A stretch of DNA of 64,000 nt from Thiothrix sp. (GTDB taxonomy: Bacteria > Pseudomonadota > Gammaproteobacteria > Thiotrichales > Thiotrichaceae). The position numbers were made by a program, and so were the translations under genes. Positions within the stretch are counted from its first letter, which is position 1. Each line of letters starts with the position of its first letter. Below the pieces are notes generated by a model that saw nothing but the letters and a program-made list of their open reading frames with translations, was not told the DNA's origin and did no database searches. The DNA lies in NCBI GenBank assembly GCA_020442915.1, contig JAGRJD010000014.1, positions 40,955 to 104,954 on the forward strand, in the 5' to 3' direction. Shown here piece after piece: positions 52,425-63,314 of the stretch.

Positions 52425-53429
52425 TCAGCGGATCGGCCTGTCATCTGCACCGAAACGATGCAGGTTGCCTTCGGTCGGACTGATGCCGACTTCCGTGCCC
52501 ACCGCCAGCTTGACCGTGCCGTCTTCACGCACGATCACAGGCTCGGTGGAACCGATGTCAACGAACAGGTAGTTGTCGGAGCCGAGGTTTTCATAATGCA
52601 CCACCTTGCCCTTCCAGGTCGGGGAGGCATTGTCGATCACGAGGTGTTCGGAACGGATGCCGAGGGTGTCACAGTTGAAAGCCCTGGCAAAATCACCGGT
52701 CAGGAAATTCATCTTGGGCGAGCCGATGAAACCGGCCACAAATACCGAGTTGGGATGCCGGTACAGTTCCTCCGGGCTGCCCACCTGCTCCACCTTCCCG
52801 TCCCGCAGCACGCAGATGCGGTCAGCCAGGGTCATGGCCTCAACCTGATCATGGGTCACATAGATCATGGTGACATCATTCATGTCATGGTGCAGTCTGG
52901 CGATTTCCAGCCGGGTCTGGACCCGCAGGGCTGCATCCAGGTTGGAGAGCGGCTCGTCGAACAGGAACACGCGCGGATCACGCACAATCGCCCGCCCGAT
53001 GGCCACCCGCTGGCGCTGGCCGCCGGAAAGCTGCTTGGGCAACCGATCCAGCAGGTGATCAATCTGCAGCATTTTGGCGGCCCGTTCAACCCGCTCCCTG
53101 ACAGCATGATCATCCGCCTTGGCCAGTTTCATGCCGAAAGCCATGTTGTCATACACGTTCATGTGCGGATACAGGGCATAGGACTGGAACACCATGGCAA
53201 TGCCGCGCCGGGAAGGTGCCAGCGAGTTGACGCGCTTGCCGTCGAACAGCATGTCACCGGCGGTGATGTCTTCCAGACCCGCGATCAGGCGCAGCAGGGT
53301 GGATTTGCCGCAGCCCGAGGGGCCGACGAATACCATGAACTCGCCGGACTGGATTTCAAGGTCAACCCCCTTGATGACATTAACGGGGCCGAATGATTTT
53401 TTTACCTTGTTCAGTTGGATATGTGCCAT
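52425..53429 (-). CDS. Sugar ABC transporter ATPase (MalK/UgpC/AglK family)
   Basis: A 334-residue ATPase energising the sugar importer. Walker A is [16 protein letters not shown], signature [16 protein letters not shown], Walker [17 protein letters not shown], and the H-loop is [16 protein letters not shown]. The C-terminal regulatory TOBE-like domain is present but somewhat shorter than in MalK (about 370 residues). It is the last gene of the operon, 15 bp after the second permease, and is followed by a strong terminator. Confidence 0.93.
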   Translation of the reverse strand: MAHIQLNKVKKSFGPVNVIKGVDLEIQSGEFMVFVGPSGCGKSTLLRLIAGLEDITAGDMLFDGKRVNSLAPSRRGIAMVFQSYALYPHMNVYDNMAFGMKLAKADDHAVRERVERAAKMLQIDHLLDRLPKQLSGGQRQRVAIGRAIVRDPRVFLFDEPLSNLDAALRVQTRLEIARLHHDMNDVTMIYVTHDQVEAMTLADRICVLRDGKVEQVGSPEELYRHPNSVFVAGFIGSPKMNFLTGDFARAFNCDTLGIRSEHLVIDNASPTWKGKVVHYENLGSDNYLFVDIGSTEPVIVREDGTVKLAVGTEVGISPTEGNLHRFGADDRPIR

Positions 53430-53444
53430 GAAAAATCTCCTGGG

Positions 53445-54280
<836 letters not shown>

Positions 54281-54281
<1 letters not shown>

Positions 54282-55267
54282 CAGCGCTTCTCCCCGCTCA
54301 GGTCGACCTTGCCCAGCCAGATGTACAGGATGACGAACAATGCAATCAGCAGGAACAGCAGTGTGGACTGCGCCGAGCCGTAGGCGAATTTGTTGAAGTC
54401 GATCATGTTTTCCCGACTGATGATCGACATGGTCTTGGTGGCTGCCGAGTTGGGTGTCAACACATAGATCAGGTCGAAGATACGCAGCGCATCCAGGGTC
54501 CGGAAAATGATGGCGACCATCAGCGCCGGACGGATCAGTGGCAGCGTGACCTTGAAAAACACCTTGACCGGATGCACACCGTCGATTTTCGAGGCTTCGT
54601 AAATATCACCCGGCACCATCTGCAGGCCGGCCAGAATCAGGAGTGCCATAAAGGGGGTGGTTTTCCAGATGTCGACAATCAGCACCGCAATCATGGAAGT
54701 ATCCGGGCTGGCGGTCCAGGCAATCTTCTGGGAGATCAGGCCCAGATTGAGCAGGATGTCGTTGATGATGCCGAACTGGTCATTCAGCATCCAGGCCCAC
54801 ATTTTGGCGGACACGATGGTGGGAATGGCCCAGGGAATCAGGATCGCCGCACGGACCAGACCACGCCCCCTGAAGTTGGCATTCAGCACCAGTGCCACCA
54901 CCAGACCCAGCACGGTTTCAAAAAATACCGAAACCAGGGAGAAACGAATGGTATTCCAGACCGCATTCCACCAGGCAGGATCAACCAGCGTGCCTTTCCA
55001 GAGAATCTTGCCGGAAGACAGCGTGCGCCAGCTGAGGTAGTTGTCAAAACCGACCCACTGCCCGCCATACAGGTTGGACAGGGTGGTATCGGTCAGGCTG
55101 AACCAGATCGAACGCGCCAGCGGGTAAGCCGCGACACAGATCAGGGCGATGATCATGGGCAGCAGGAACAGCATGGCAGCACGGATACGCTGGGCCTGGA
55201 GTTCCGAACGCCCACGATGGGCGGGGGTTGGGGCAGGCTCGGCCTGCACGGGGCTGACTGAAGTCAT
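54281..55267 (-). CDS. Sugar ABC transporter permease, MalF-like
   Basis: A 328-residue permease with six main helices and a Pro/Ala-rich N-terminal tail. The EAA loop reads [45 protein letters not shown] is the first helix. The ATG at 55267 follows GGAGGA; an upstream in-frame start at 55333 lies inside the intercistronic hairpin region and is rejected. It follows the binding-protein gene across a 101-bp gap filled with hairpins. Confidence 0.92.
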
Positions 55268-55303
55268 GATACTCCTCCGGTTGACATCATGAGAGCAGAA
55301 AGA

Positions 55304-55354
55304 GGGCAATCCGATGATTGCCCTCGAGGGCAATAACCGCTGAGCCGGCGGTTA
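55304..55354 (-). promoter_or_regulatory. Intercistronic hairpin cluster with three interchangeable arms
   Basis: Between the binding-protein and permease genes the segment GGGCAAT / ATTGCCC / GGGCAAT occurs at 55304-55310, 55317-55323 and 55328-55334, so the middle arm can pair with either neighbour. Another hairpin, TAACCGC / GCGGTTA (55334-55340 and 55348-55354), lies next to it. Such structures usually protect the upstream mRNA and lower permease expression relative to binding protein. Confidence 0.75.
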
Positions 55355-55368
55355 CTGGAGGAGAAAAC

Positions 55369-56640
55369 TTACCAGGCGTCGCCCTTGATATCCTGCAGCT
55401 CCGCTTCCAGCACTTCCAGCGCATCGGGTGCGGTGGATTCGCCGGACAGGACTTCATGGGTGGCGCTCCAGAACTTGGAGGAAACCTCGTTGTACTTGCC
55501 CTTGGTGGGTGCGGACGGACGGGGAACCGCCTGCAGGAAAACATCCTTCCAGCGTGGAATGATGGGCTGCTTGGCTGCAATGTCGGCATCGTCATACAGG
55601 GCGATGACGGTCGGCAGCTTGGAACCCAGCAGCGCACTCTGCTTCTGGGTTTCCCTGGAGGACATGAACTTCACGAAGGAAAAGGCTGCATCCTTGTTCT
55701 TGGCATACCTGGAGACAGCCAGATTCCAGCCGCCCAGCGTGGCAGCCGACTTGTTATCACCACCGCCACTCGGCAGGATGGTCACGTCAAATTTGTCCTT
55801 GATCGGGCTGTCATCCCCGTTGCCCAGTGAGTAGGCATAAGGCCAGTTGCGCATGAAAGCGGCATTGCCGGTCTGCCACAGGCCACGGGACTCCTCTTCC
55901 GTGTAGGAGAGTACCCCCTCGGGAGTGATGTTGCTGATCCAGCCCCTGGCGGTTTCCAGCGCCTTGATGGCATTTTCGTTGTTGATGGAAATGGTGCCGT
56001 CCGCCTCGACGATCTGGCCGCCACCACTGGACTTGACCCACTCCAGGGCATCACAGGTCAGACCTTCATAAGCATTGCCCTGGAACACAAAGCCCCAGAA
56101 ATCCTTGTTGCCGGCTTCACGCTCGCCATCCTGAACCTTTTTCGCGGTGGCAGCCAGCGCTTCCCAGGTCTTGGGCGGCTCAACACCGTACTTTTCCAGC
56201 AGGTCCTTGCGGTAGTAAAGCGCCGGGGCATCCGTAAAGAACGGCATGGCGACCAGCTTGCCATCCACGGTCTGTGACTCAATGATGGACGGGAAATGGT
56301 CAGCCACCACATCCCTGGCGGCGTCCGTCAGGTCCTCCAGCTGCCCGGCCAGCTGCGGAGCCCAGATCACATCGGTCATGTAAACGTCAATGTCTTCATT
56401 GCCGGCGGCCAGCCACAGGCGGTACTGGGCGAACTGATCGGTTGTGGATGAAGGCATGGGAACGATATTCAGGGTATTGCCGGTCTCCTCCTCCCAGGGC
56501 TTGGCCAGCTGCTTGAAGATTTCCAGATCATTGCCGGTCGCACCGGAGACAAAGTTGACTTGTGCTGCATTGACCACGGATGAAAACAGTACAGCAATAA
56601 CCGCGCTCAGAATACGCGCACTTTTTTTCCCGTTAACCAT
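55369..56640 (-). CDS. Sugar ABC transporter substrate-binding protein (trehalose/maltose type)
   Basis: A 423-residue periplasmic binding protein of family 1. The signal peptide ends near VNAAQVNF. LAKPWEEETGNTLNIVPMPSS, DVYMTDVIWAPQLAGQLEDL and MPFFTDAPALYYRKDLLEKYG are the usual segments of ThuE/AglE-type binding proteins for trehalose, maltose or other alpha-glucosides; substrate choice among these is a guess. First gene of the operon SBP-permease-permease-ATPase. Two LacI-type palindromes and a good promoter lie in the 189 bp upstream, but no LacI regulator or glycosidase gene is in the window. Confidence 0.9.
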   Translation of the reverse strand: MVNGKKSARILSAVIAVLFSSVVNAAQVNFVSGATGNDLEIFKQLAKPWEEETGNTLNIVPMPSSTTDQFAQYRLWLAAGNEDIDVYMTDVIWAPQLAGQLEDLTDAARDVVADHFPSIIESQTVDGKLVAMPFFTDAPALYYRKDLLEKYGVEPPKTWEALAATAKKVQDGEREAGNKDFWGFVFQGNAYEGLTCDALEWVKSSGGGQIVEADGTISINNENAIKALETARGWISNITPEGVLSYTEEESRGLWQTGNAAFMRNWPYAYSLGNGDDSPIKDKFDVTILPSGGGDNKSAATLGGWNLAVSRYAKNKDAAFSFVKFMSSRETQKQSALLGSKLPTVIALYDDADIAAKQPIIPRWKDVFLQAVPRPSAPTKGKYNEVSSKFWSATHEVLSGESTAPDALEVLEAELQDIKGDAW

Positions 56641-56702
56641 GAATTCTCCTCCAGAGTACAGGTTGGGTTGGGTTGAAGAAAAACGCTCATTTTTCCAGAA
56701 AA

Positions 56703-56718
56703 TTCAAAACGCTTTGAA
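56703..56718. promoter_or_regulatory. LacI-type operator 2 of the sugar ABC operon
   Basis: TTCAAAACGCTTTGAA, a dyad with 6-bp perfect arms around a central CG-containing core, as in LacI/GalR-family sites. Its centre is 42 bp from the centre of the operator at 56746-56759. Confidence 0.65.
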
Positions 56719-56745
56719 ACAAACCACAAAAGCCGGACACCTGAT

Positions 56746-56759
56746 CCAAAACGTTTTGG
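56746..56759. promoter_or_regulatory. LacI-type operator 1 of the sugar ABC operon
   Basis: CCAAAACGTTTTGG, a perfect 14-bp palindrome with the central CG step typical of LacI/GalR-family operators. It lies directly downstream of the -10 box at 56762-56767, so a bound repressor would cover the transcription start. Confidence 0.75.
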
Positions 56760-56761
56760 CC

Positions 56762-56791
56762 ATGTTAATGAGTGTAATGGGGCACTGTCAA
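56762..56791 (-). promoter_or_regulatory. Promoter of the sugar ABC operon
   Basis: On the minus strand a perfect TTGACA (56786-56791) and TAACAT (56762-56767) with 18-bp spacing. The expected start point falls in or next to operator 1. Confidence 0.75.
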
Positions 56792-57129
56792 GCCAAAAAC
56801 CCGGTAAAAACCAAAGATTCACTCCTGTGATTCAGGCCCATAATCGAAGCGCTTTTAATTTTACACCGGCCTCTGCGGCAGGAGTTCACCGGTACCAACC
56901 TGCCGGCTCTGGAACTGCAGCACGAACAAGGCCGCCCGGCATTGCCGGGGCAGCGGTACGGCAGGCTGGTGAACGGGATACGCTGGCGCCCCTGATCACC
57001 GACAGTGAACTGTGCCCGCTGGCGCAGGTCCTGTTCGTGGTGCACGAAGCGGGGGTGTGGTGTCTCTGCTACCGGTAGTGCGTGGCACTGGGCTACCGGG
57101 CGTCAGGAGGATGACGAGCCCGGTCACGG
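56792..57129. other. Gene-poor region with a possible decayed small ORF
   Basis: This stretch between the ABC promoter and scpB has no confident gene. On the plus strand a frame from about 56862 reads protein-like (LRQEFTGTNLPALELQHEQG, then RYGRLVNGIRWRP) and stops. The adjacent frame continues in similar style (ITDSELCPLAQVLFVVHEAG) to a TAG at 57076-57078. This looks like one small gene split by a frameshift, but it could be chance. AAGCGCTT at 56847-56854 may be a further LacI-like half-site. A bulged hairpin at 57096-57123 may end scpB. Confidence 0.35.
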
Positions 57130-57747
57130 TCAGTCTCCGCCGGCTTCCGCCTCTCCTGCGGCATCGGTCATGGCAACCCTGAGCGGGCTCAGCGGCTCGT
57201 CCATCGGCAGGGACCTGATTTCGTCCAGACCGGGAAGCTCATCCAGCGACCGCAGGCTGAAATGATCCAGAAAACCGTGTGTGGTTCCGAGCATTTCCGG
57301 ACGTCCCGGCACTTCCCTGTGCCCGAGCACGCGGATCCAGTCCCGCTCCAGCAGGGTGCGGATAATGCCGCTGTTGACGGCTACCCCGCGGATGGCCTCG
57401 ATCTCGCCCCGGGTGATCGGCTGCCGCCAGGCAATCAGTGCCAGCGTTTCCAGCAGTGCCCGTGAATAACGCTGGGGTTTTTCCTCATGATGACGCAGCA
57501 CCCAGGGGCTGAAAGCGGAACGGGTCTGAATCCGGAAACCGGCACCGGTCTGCACCAGTTCCATGCTGGTGGCCTGATAACGCCGGGACAGCTCATCCAG
57601 TGCAGCCTGCAGGGCAGCCGCATCCGGACCCGCCACGCCGTCCTGCCCGGGGAAAAACTGTCCCAGCTGCACCAGGCTCAAGGCGGACTCCGCAGTCATC
57701 AGAATGGCTTCAAGCTGATTGGGCAGACTGAGAACAGGCGCATCCAT
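57130..57747 (-). CDS. scpB: Segregation and condensation protein B
   Basis: A 205-residue winged-helix subunit of the SMC-ScpAB condensin. The first winged-helix domain begins NQLEAILMTAESALSLVQLG. The second contains ALLETLALIAWRQPITRGEIEAIRGVAVNSGIIRTLLERDWI, with the strongly conserved AYRQPITR-like motif here as AWRQPITR, then GRPEMLGTTHGFLDHF. scpA, normally just upstream, is absent; gdhA lies there, 33 bp away. It could use an scpA elsewhere. Confidence 0.93.
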   Translation of the reverse strand: MDAPVLSLPNQLEAILMTAESALSLVQLGQFFPGQDGVAGPDAAALQAALDELSRRYQATSMELVQTGAGFRIQTRSAFSPWVLRHHEEKPQRYSRALLETLALIAWRQPITRGEIEAIRGVAVNSGIIRTLLERDWIRVLGHREVPGRPEMLGTTHGFLDHFSLRSLDELPGLDEIRSLPMDEPLSPLRVAMTDAAGEAEAGGD

Positions 57748-57780
57748 GGGGTTAGGGCTAACCGGTTTGCTTTCAGGGCG

Positions 57781-59316
<1,536 letters not shown>

Positions 59317-59378
59317 TTATTTTCACGGCATCGGGACCAGAGCTTGCCTTGTCAGCCGGTTTTAACTAAAATACCATT

Positions 59379-59400
59379 TAATTAAACAGTTGTTTAATTA
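59379..59400. promoter_or_regulatory. Palindromic operator upstream of betI
   Basis: A perfect inverted repeat with 10-bp arms, TAATTAAACA and TGTTTAATTA, around a 2-bp centre, 23 bp before the betI ATG. TetR-family repressors bind such sites to control their own operon, so it is a likely BetI site that releases on choline. It differs in sequence from the E. coli bet operator as I recall it. Confidence 0.7.
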
Positions 59401-59422
59401 TCCTTTGATAAAGGACCCGCAC

Positions 59423-60052
59423 ATGCCCAAAACAGGAATGGCCGCCATCCGCAAGCCGCAACTCATCGCCGCCACCATGGAGGCCATCGGTGAAGTGGGG
59501 CTGGCACGCGCCAATGTCCAGCTGATCAGCCGTAACGCCGGTGTCACCCCTGCCATCATCAACCACTACTTCGGTGGCAAGGACGGCCTGCTGGAAGCCA
59601 CCATGCGTCAGGTCCTGCAGCAGCTGGGACTGGCCGTGCGCAACGAACTGGCGCGGTGCCACCCGGATGATGTGACTGGCCGCCTTCAGGCCATTGTGGC
59701 CGGCAATTTCGCCCCCGGACAGGTCGACCCCAGAGTGGTCAAAACCTGGCTGACCTTCTGGGCCCTGTCCATGCACGAACCCCGCCTGCACCGCTTGCAA
59801 CGGGTCAATGAACAGCGCCTGCTGTCACACCTGCGCCTGGAACTCAAACGCATACTGCCCCCGGAACGTGCCGCTTTTGTCGCCCAGGGTGTTGCCGCCC
59901 TGATCGACGGCATCTGGCTGCGGGGCGCACTCAGCCCGCAGGGCATACAGGTCGACATGGCCAGAAGCCTGATCACCGATTACCTGCAACAGCAATTACC
60001 CCCCGAGGTCCGGCAACGGTACTCCCCGGCTTCAAACACCAGCCAACGGTAA
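59423..60052 (+). CDS. betI: Choline-responsive TetR-family repressor BetI
   Basis: A 209-residue TetR-family repressor. The helix-turn-helix region ([44 protein letters not shown]) is that of BetI. The C-terminal ligand domain contains [29 protein letters not shown], typical for the choline-sensing branch. The start at 59423 follows AAAGGA; an upstream frame start falls within the operator and is rejected. Followed by betB after 8 bp. Confidence 0.93.
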   Translation: MPKTGMAAIRKPQLIAATMEAIGEVGLARANVQLISRNAGVTPAIINHYFGGKDGLLEATMRQVLQQLGLAVRNELARCHPDDVTGRLQAIVAGNFAPGQVDPRVVKTWLTFWALSMHEPRLHRLQRVNEQRLLSHLRLELKRILPPERAAFVAQGVAALIDGIWLRGALSPQGIQVDMARSLITDYLQQQLPPEVRQRYSPASNTSQR

Positions 60053-60060
60053 CTCCCGAC

Positions 60061-61536
60061 ATGCAAACCATCTCGAACTACATCCACGGCCAGCACCGCG
60101 CGGCCAGCAGCCATGAAACCTTTCCCACCCGCAACCCCGCCACCGGTGCCGTGCTGGCGCAGGTGCAGCAGGCCACACAGGCCGATGTCGAGGCGGCGCT
60201 GGAATCCGCGCACGCCGGGCAGCAGGTCTGGGCTGCACTGCCGGCGGTGGAGCGCGGGCGCATCCTGAAACGTGCCGCCGACCTGCTGCGCGAACGCAAC
60301 GCGGCGCTGGCGCGGCTGGAAGTGCAGGACACCGGCAAGCCCCTGCAGGAAGCGATCGCGGTGGACATCGTGACCGGTGCGGACGTGATCGAGTATTACG
60401 CCGGCCTCACTGACAAGCTTCAGGGTGAACACCAGAGCCTGAACGCCAGCGCCTTTTATTACACCCGCCGTGAGCCGCTGGGTGTGTGCGCCGGTATCGG
60501 GGCCTGGAATTACCCGCTCCAGATCGCCTGCTGGAAATCGGCCCCAGCGCTGGCGGCGGGCAACGCGATGGTGTTCAAGCCTTCCGAGGAAACCCCGCTG
60601 TCGGTGATGAAGCTGGCGGAGATTTACACCGAAGCCGGCCTGCCCGCCGGCGTGTTCAACGTGGTGCAGGGCGATGCGCGCGTCGGCCAGATGCTCACCG
60701 CACACCCCGGCATCGCCAAGGTGTCCTTCACCGGCGAATGCGGCACCGGCAAAAAGGTCATGGCCGCCTGCGCCGGCACGCTCAAACCCGTGACGATGGA
60801 GCTGGGCGGCAAATCGCCGCTGCTGATTTTCGCCGATACACCCGTGGAGCAGGCGGTGGCGGGCGCGATGCTGGCCAATTTCTACACCCAGGGCGAAGTC
60901 TGCACCCACGGCACGCGCGTATTCGTGCAGGATGCGCTCTACGACGCCTTCTGTGCGCGCCTGAAGGAGCGCACCGAAGCGCTGGTGATCGGCGATCCGC
61001 TTGACCTGAACACCCAGGTCGGCGCGCTGATCTCCCCGGCGCACCTGCAGAAGGTCATGGACTATATCGAGGCCGGGCGGGCAGCGGGTGCAAAGCTGCT
61101 GTGCGGCGGGCGGCGCGCGCAGGCAGCAGGTCTGGAGCAGGGGAATTTCGTGGAGCCGACCGTGCTGGTGGATTGCAGCGACGACATGCCGAACGTGCGC
61201 GATGAAATCTTCGGGCCGGTGATGTCGGTGCTGCGTTTCAGCGACGAGGCGGAAGCGATCCGGCGCGCCAACGCCACGCCTTACGGGCTGGCTGCGGGCG
61301 TGTTCACCCGCGACGTCAGCCGCGCCCACCGCGTGATCGCCGCCCTGCAGGCCGGCATCTGCTGGGTCAACACCTGGGGCGCGTCCCCGGCGGAAATGCC
61401 GGTCGGTGGTTACAAGGAATCGGGAATCGGACGCGAAAACGGGCTGGAAACCCTGAAACATTACACCCAGACCAAAGCGGTGTATGTGGAGCTGGGGGAT
61501 GTACCGGATCCGTATTCAAAAGGTGACGAAGCATGA
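60061..61536 (+). CDS. betB: Betaine aldehyde dehydrogenase
   Basis: A 491-residue NAD(P)-dependent aldehyde dehydrogenase making glycine betaine, the osmoprotectant. [38 protein letters not shown], the general base in [14 protein letters not shown] and the catalytic cysteine in [15 protein letters not shown] are present, with [12 protein letters not shown] and [20 protein letters not shown]. Codon use is richer in GCG, CGC and GGC than in most of the window, as in betA, suggesting a different origin. It overlaps betA by 4 bp. Confidence 0.96.
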   Translation: MQTISNYIHGQHRAASSHETFPTRNPATGAVLAQVQQATQADVEAALESAHAGQQVWAALPAVERGRILKRAADLLRERNAALARLEVQDTGKPLQEAIAVDIVTGADVIEYYAGLTDKLQGEHQSLNASAFYYTRREPLGVCAGIGAWNYPLQIACWKSAPALAAGNAMVFKPSEETPLSVMKLAEIYTEAGLPAGVFNVVQGDARVGQMLTAHPGIAKVSFTGECGTGKKVMAACAGTLKPVTMELGGKSPLLIFADTPVEQAVAGAMLANFYTQGEVCTHGTRVFVQDALYDAFCARLKERTEALVIGDPLDLNTQVGALISPAHLQKVMDYIEAGRAAGAKLLCGGRRAQAAGLEQGNFVEPTVLVDCSDDMPNVRDEIFGPVMSVLRFSDEAEAIRRANATPYGLAAGVFTRDVSRAHRVIAALQAGICWVNTWGASPAEMPVGGYKESGIGRENGLETLKHYTQTKAVYVELGDVPDPYSKGDEA

Positions 61537-63200
61537 CTACAGCCTCTTTTGACTACATCATTGTCGGCGCCGGTTCCGCCGGTTGTGTGCTGGCGGACCG
61601 GCTGAGCGCCAGCGGCGAACATTCGGTGCTGCTGCTGGAGATGGGCGGCAACGACCGGCACCTGCTGATCCGGATGCCGACGGCGCTGTCCTATCCGATG
61701 AACATGGACCGTTTCACCTGGCAGTTTCATTCGACGCCCGAGCCAGGACTGGACGGGCGCGCGCTGCATTGCCCGCGCGGCAAGGTGCTGGGTGGCGGTT
61801 CCTCCATCAACGGCATGGTGTATGTACGCGGCCATGCACACGATTTTGACCAGTGGCGCGATGCGGGTGCGGAAGGCTGGGATTATCAGCACTGCCTGCC
61901 CTATTTCAGACGTGCGGAAACCTGGATCGGTGGCGCGGATCATTACCGCGGCGGGGACGGGCCGCTGGCCACCTGTGCGGGGAATGAGATGCGCCTTAAT
62001 CCGCTGTACAACGCCTTCATCGCAGCGGGCGTGGAGGCGGGCTACCCGGCCACAGCGGATTACAACGGCTATCAGCAGGAAGGCTTCGGCCCCATGCACA
62101 TGACGGTGAAAAACGGCGTGCGCTGCTCGACCAGCCTGGCCTACCTGCGCCCTGCCCTCAGCCGCGCCAATCTCACGCTGGAAACCGGAGTGCGCGCACA
62201 CCAGGTATTGTTGCAGGGACAAACGGCGCAGGGCGTGCGCTATGAACAGCATGGTGAACTCAAAGCGGCGTTTGCGGCGCGTGAGGTGATTCTGGCCGCC
62301 GGCGCCATCGGTTCGCCGCAGTTGCTGCAACTGTCCGGCGTCGGCCCGGCGGCGCATCTGGAGCGCCTCGGGATTGACGTCGCGCAGGATCTGCCAGGCG
62401 TGGGTGAGAACTTGCAGGATCATCTGGAAGTGTATTTCCAGATTCACTGCCAGGAGCCGATCACCCTCAACGGCCAGCTCGACTGGTTCCACAAGGGCCT
62501 GATCGGGGCGCGCTGGCTTTTATTCAAGGATGGGCTGGGCGCGACCAACCATTTTGAATCCTGCGGCTTCATCCGCTCGCGCGCCGGGCTGGAGTGGCCG
62601 AACATCCAGTACCATTTTCTGCCCGCCGCGATGCGTTACGACGGCGGCAAGGCGATCCGGGGCCACGGTTTTCAGGTGCATGTCGGCCCCAACAAACCCG
62701 AAAGCCGGGGCCATGTGCGTATCGTCTCCGCCGATCCGGCAGCTGCGCCGGAAATCCGCTTCAACTACCTCAGCACCGAACAGGACCGGCAGGACTGGCG
62801 CGACTGCATCCGCCTGACGCGCGAGATTCTCAACCAGCCCGCGTTGGCGCGTTACCACGGCGGCGAAATCCAGCCCGGCGAAGCCGTCGGGGAGGACAGC
62901 GCCATCGACGCCTGGGTGCGGCGGAATGTGGAAAGCGCCTACCACCCGTCATGCAGCTGCAGCATGGGCGCGGATGACGACCCGCTGGCGGTGCTGGACA
63001 GCGCCTGTCGGGTGCGCGGCCTGCGGCAGTTGCGGGTGGTGGATTCCTCGGCCTTCCCGGTGATCACCAATGGCAACCTGAACGCGCCCACCATCATGCT
63101 GGCGGAAAAGGTGGCGGATCTGATGCTGGGCAATGCGCCGCTGCCGCCGGCGGCTGCGCCGGTATGGGTGAATCCGGAATACCGGAGCCGGCAGCGTTGA
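61533..63200 (+). CDS. betA: Choline dehydrogenase
   Basis: A 555-residue FAD-dependent GMC-family oxidoreductase that oxidises choline to betaine aldehyde at the inner membrane. The FAD motif [19 protein letters not shown] is at the N-terminus, then [19 protein letters not shown] and [18 protein letters not shown]. The active-site histidine is in [12 protein letters not shown], and [17 protein letters not shown] closes the protein. Translation is coupled to betB by an ATGA overlap. A terminator at 63256-63292 follows. Confidence 0.96.
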   Translation: MTTASFDYIIVGAGSAGCVLADRLSASGEHSVLLLEMGGNDRHLLIRMPTALSYPMNMDRFTWQFHSTPEPGLDGRALHCPRGKVLGGGSSINGMVYVRGHAHDFDQWRDAGAEGWDYQHCLPYFRRAETWIGGADHYRGGDGPLATCAGNEMRLNPLYNAFIAAGVEAGYPATADYNGYQQEGFGPMHMTVKNGVRCSTSLAYLRPALSRANLTLETGVRAHQVLLQGQTAQGVRYEQHGELKAAFAAREVILAAGAIGSPQLLQLSGVGPAAHLERLGIDVAQDLPGVGENLQDHLEVYFQIHCQEPITLNGQLDWFHKGLIGARWLLFKDGLGATNHFESCGFIRSRAGLEWPNIQYHFLPAAMRYDGGKAIRGHGFQVHVGPNKPESRGHVRIVSADPAAAPEIRFNYLSTEQDRQDWRDCIRLTREILNQPALARYHGGEIQPGEAVGEDSAIDAWVRRNVESAYHPSCSCSMGADDDPLAVLDSACRVRGLRQLRVVDSSAFPVITNGNLNAPTIMLAEKVADLMLGNAPLPPAAAPVWVNPEYRSRQR

Positions 63201-63255
63201 TCCGGGCCAGCGGCAATACCCCCGCCCGGCATCGGTCCTGATGCCTGATTTTTCG

Positions 63256-63292
63256 GATGCCTGCTGTCGGTAGGAGGCAGCAGGCATCTTTT
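63256..63292 (+). terminator. Intrinsic terminator after betIBA
   Basis: Perfect 11-bp arms GATGCCTGCTG (63256-63266) and CAGCAGGCATC (63278-63288) with an 11-nt loop, followed by TTTT. It lies between betA and the transporter gene, so the transporter either has its own promoter or is made at lower level by readthrough. Confidence 0.85.
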
Positions 63293-63314
63293 ACCACCCG
63301 ACGGAGGAGTCTTT

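Noticed and set aside
59980..61461. 493-codon minus-strand frame opposite betB
   Set aside because: BetB has all catalytic residues in the sense frame; the antisense product is Gly/His/Arg-rich filler.
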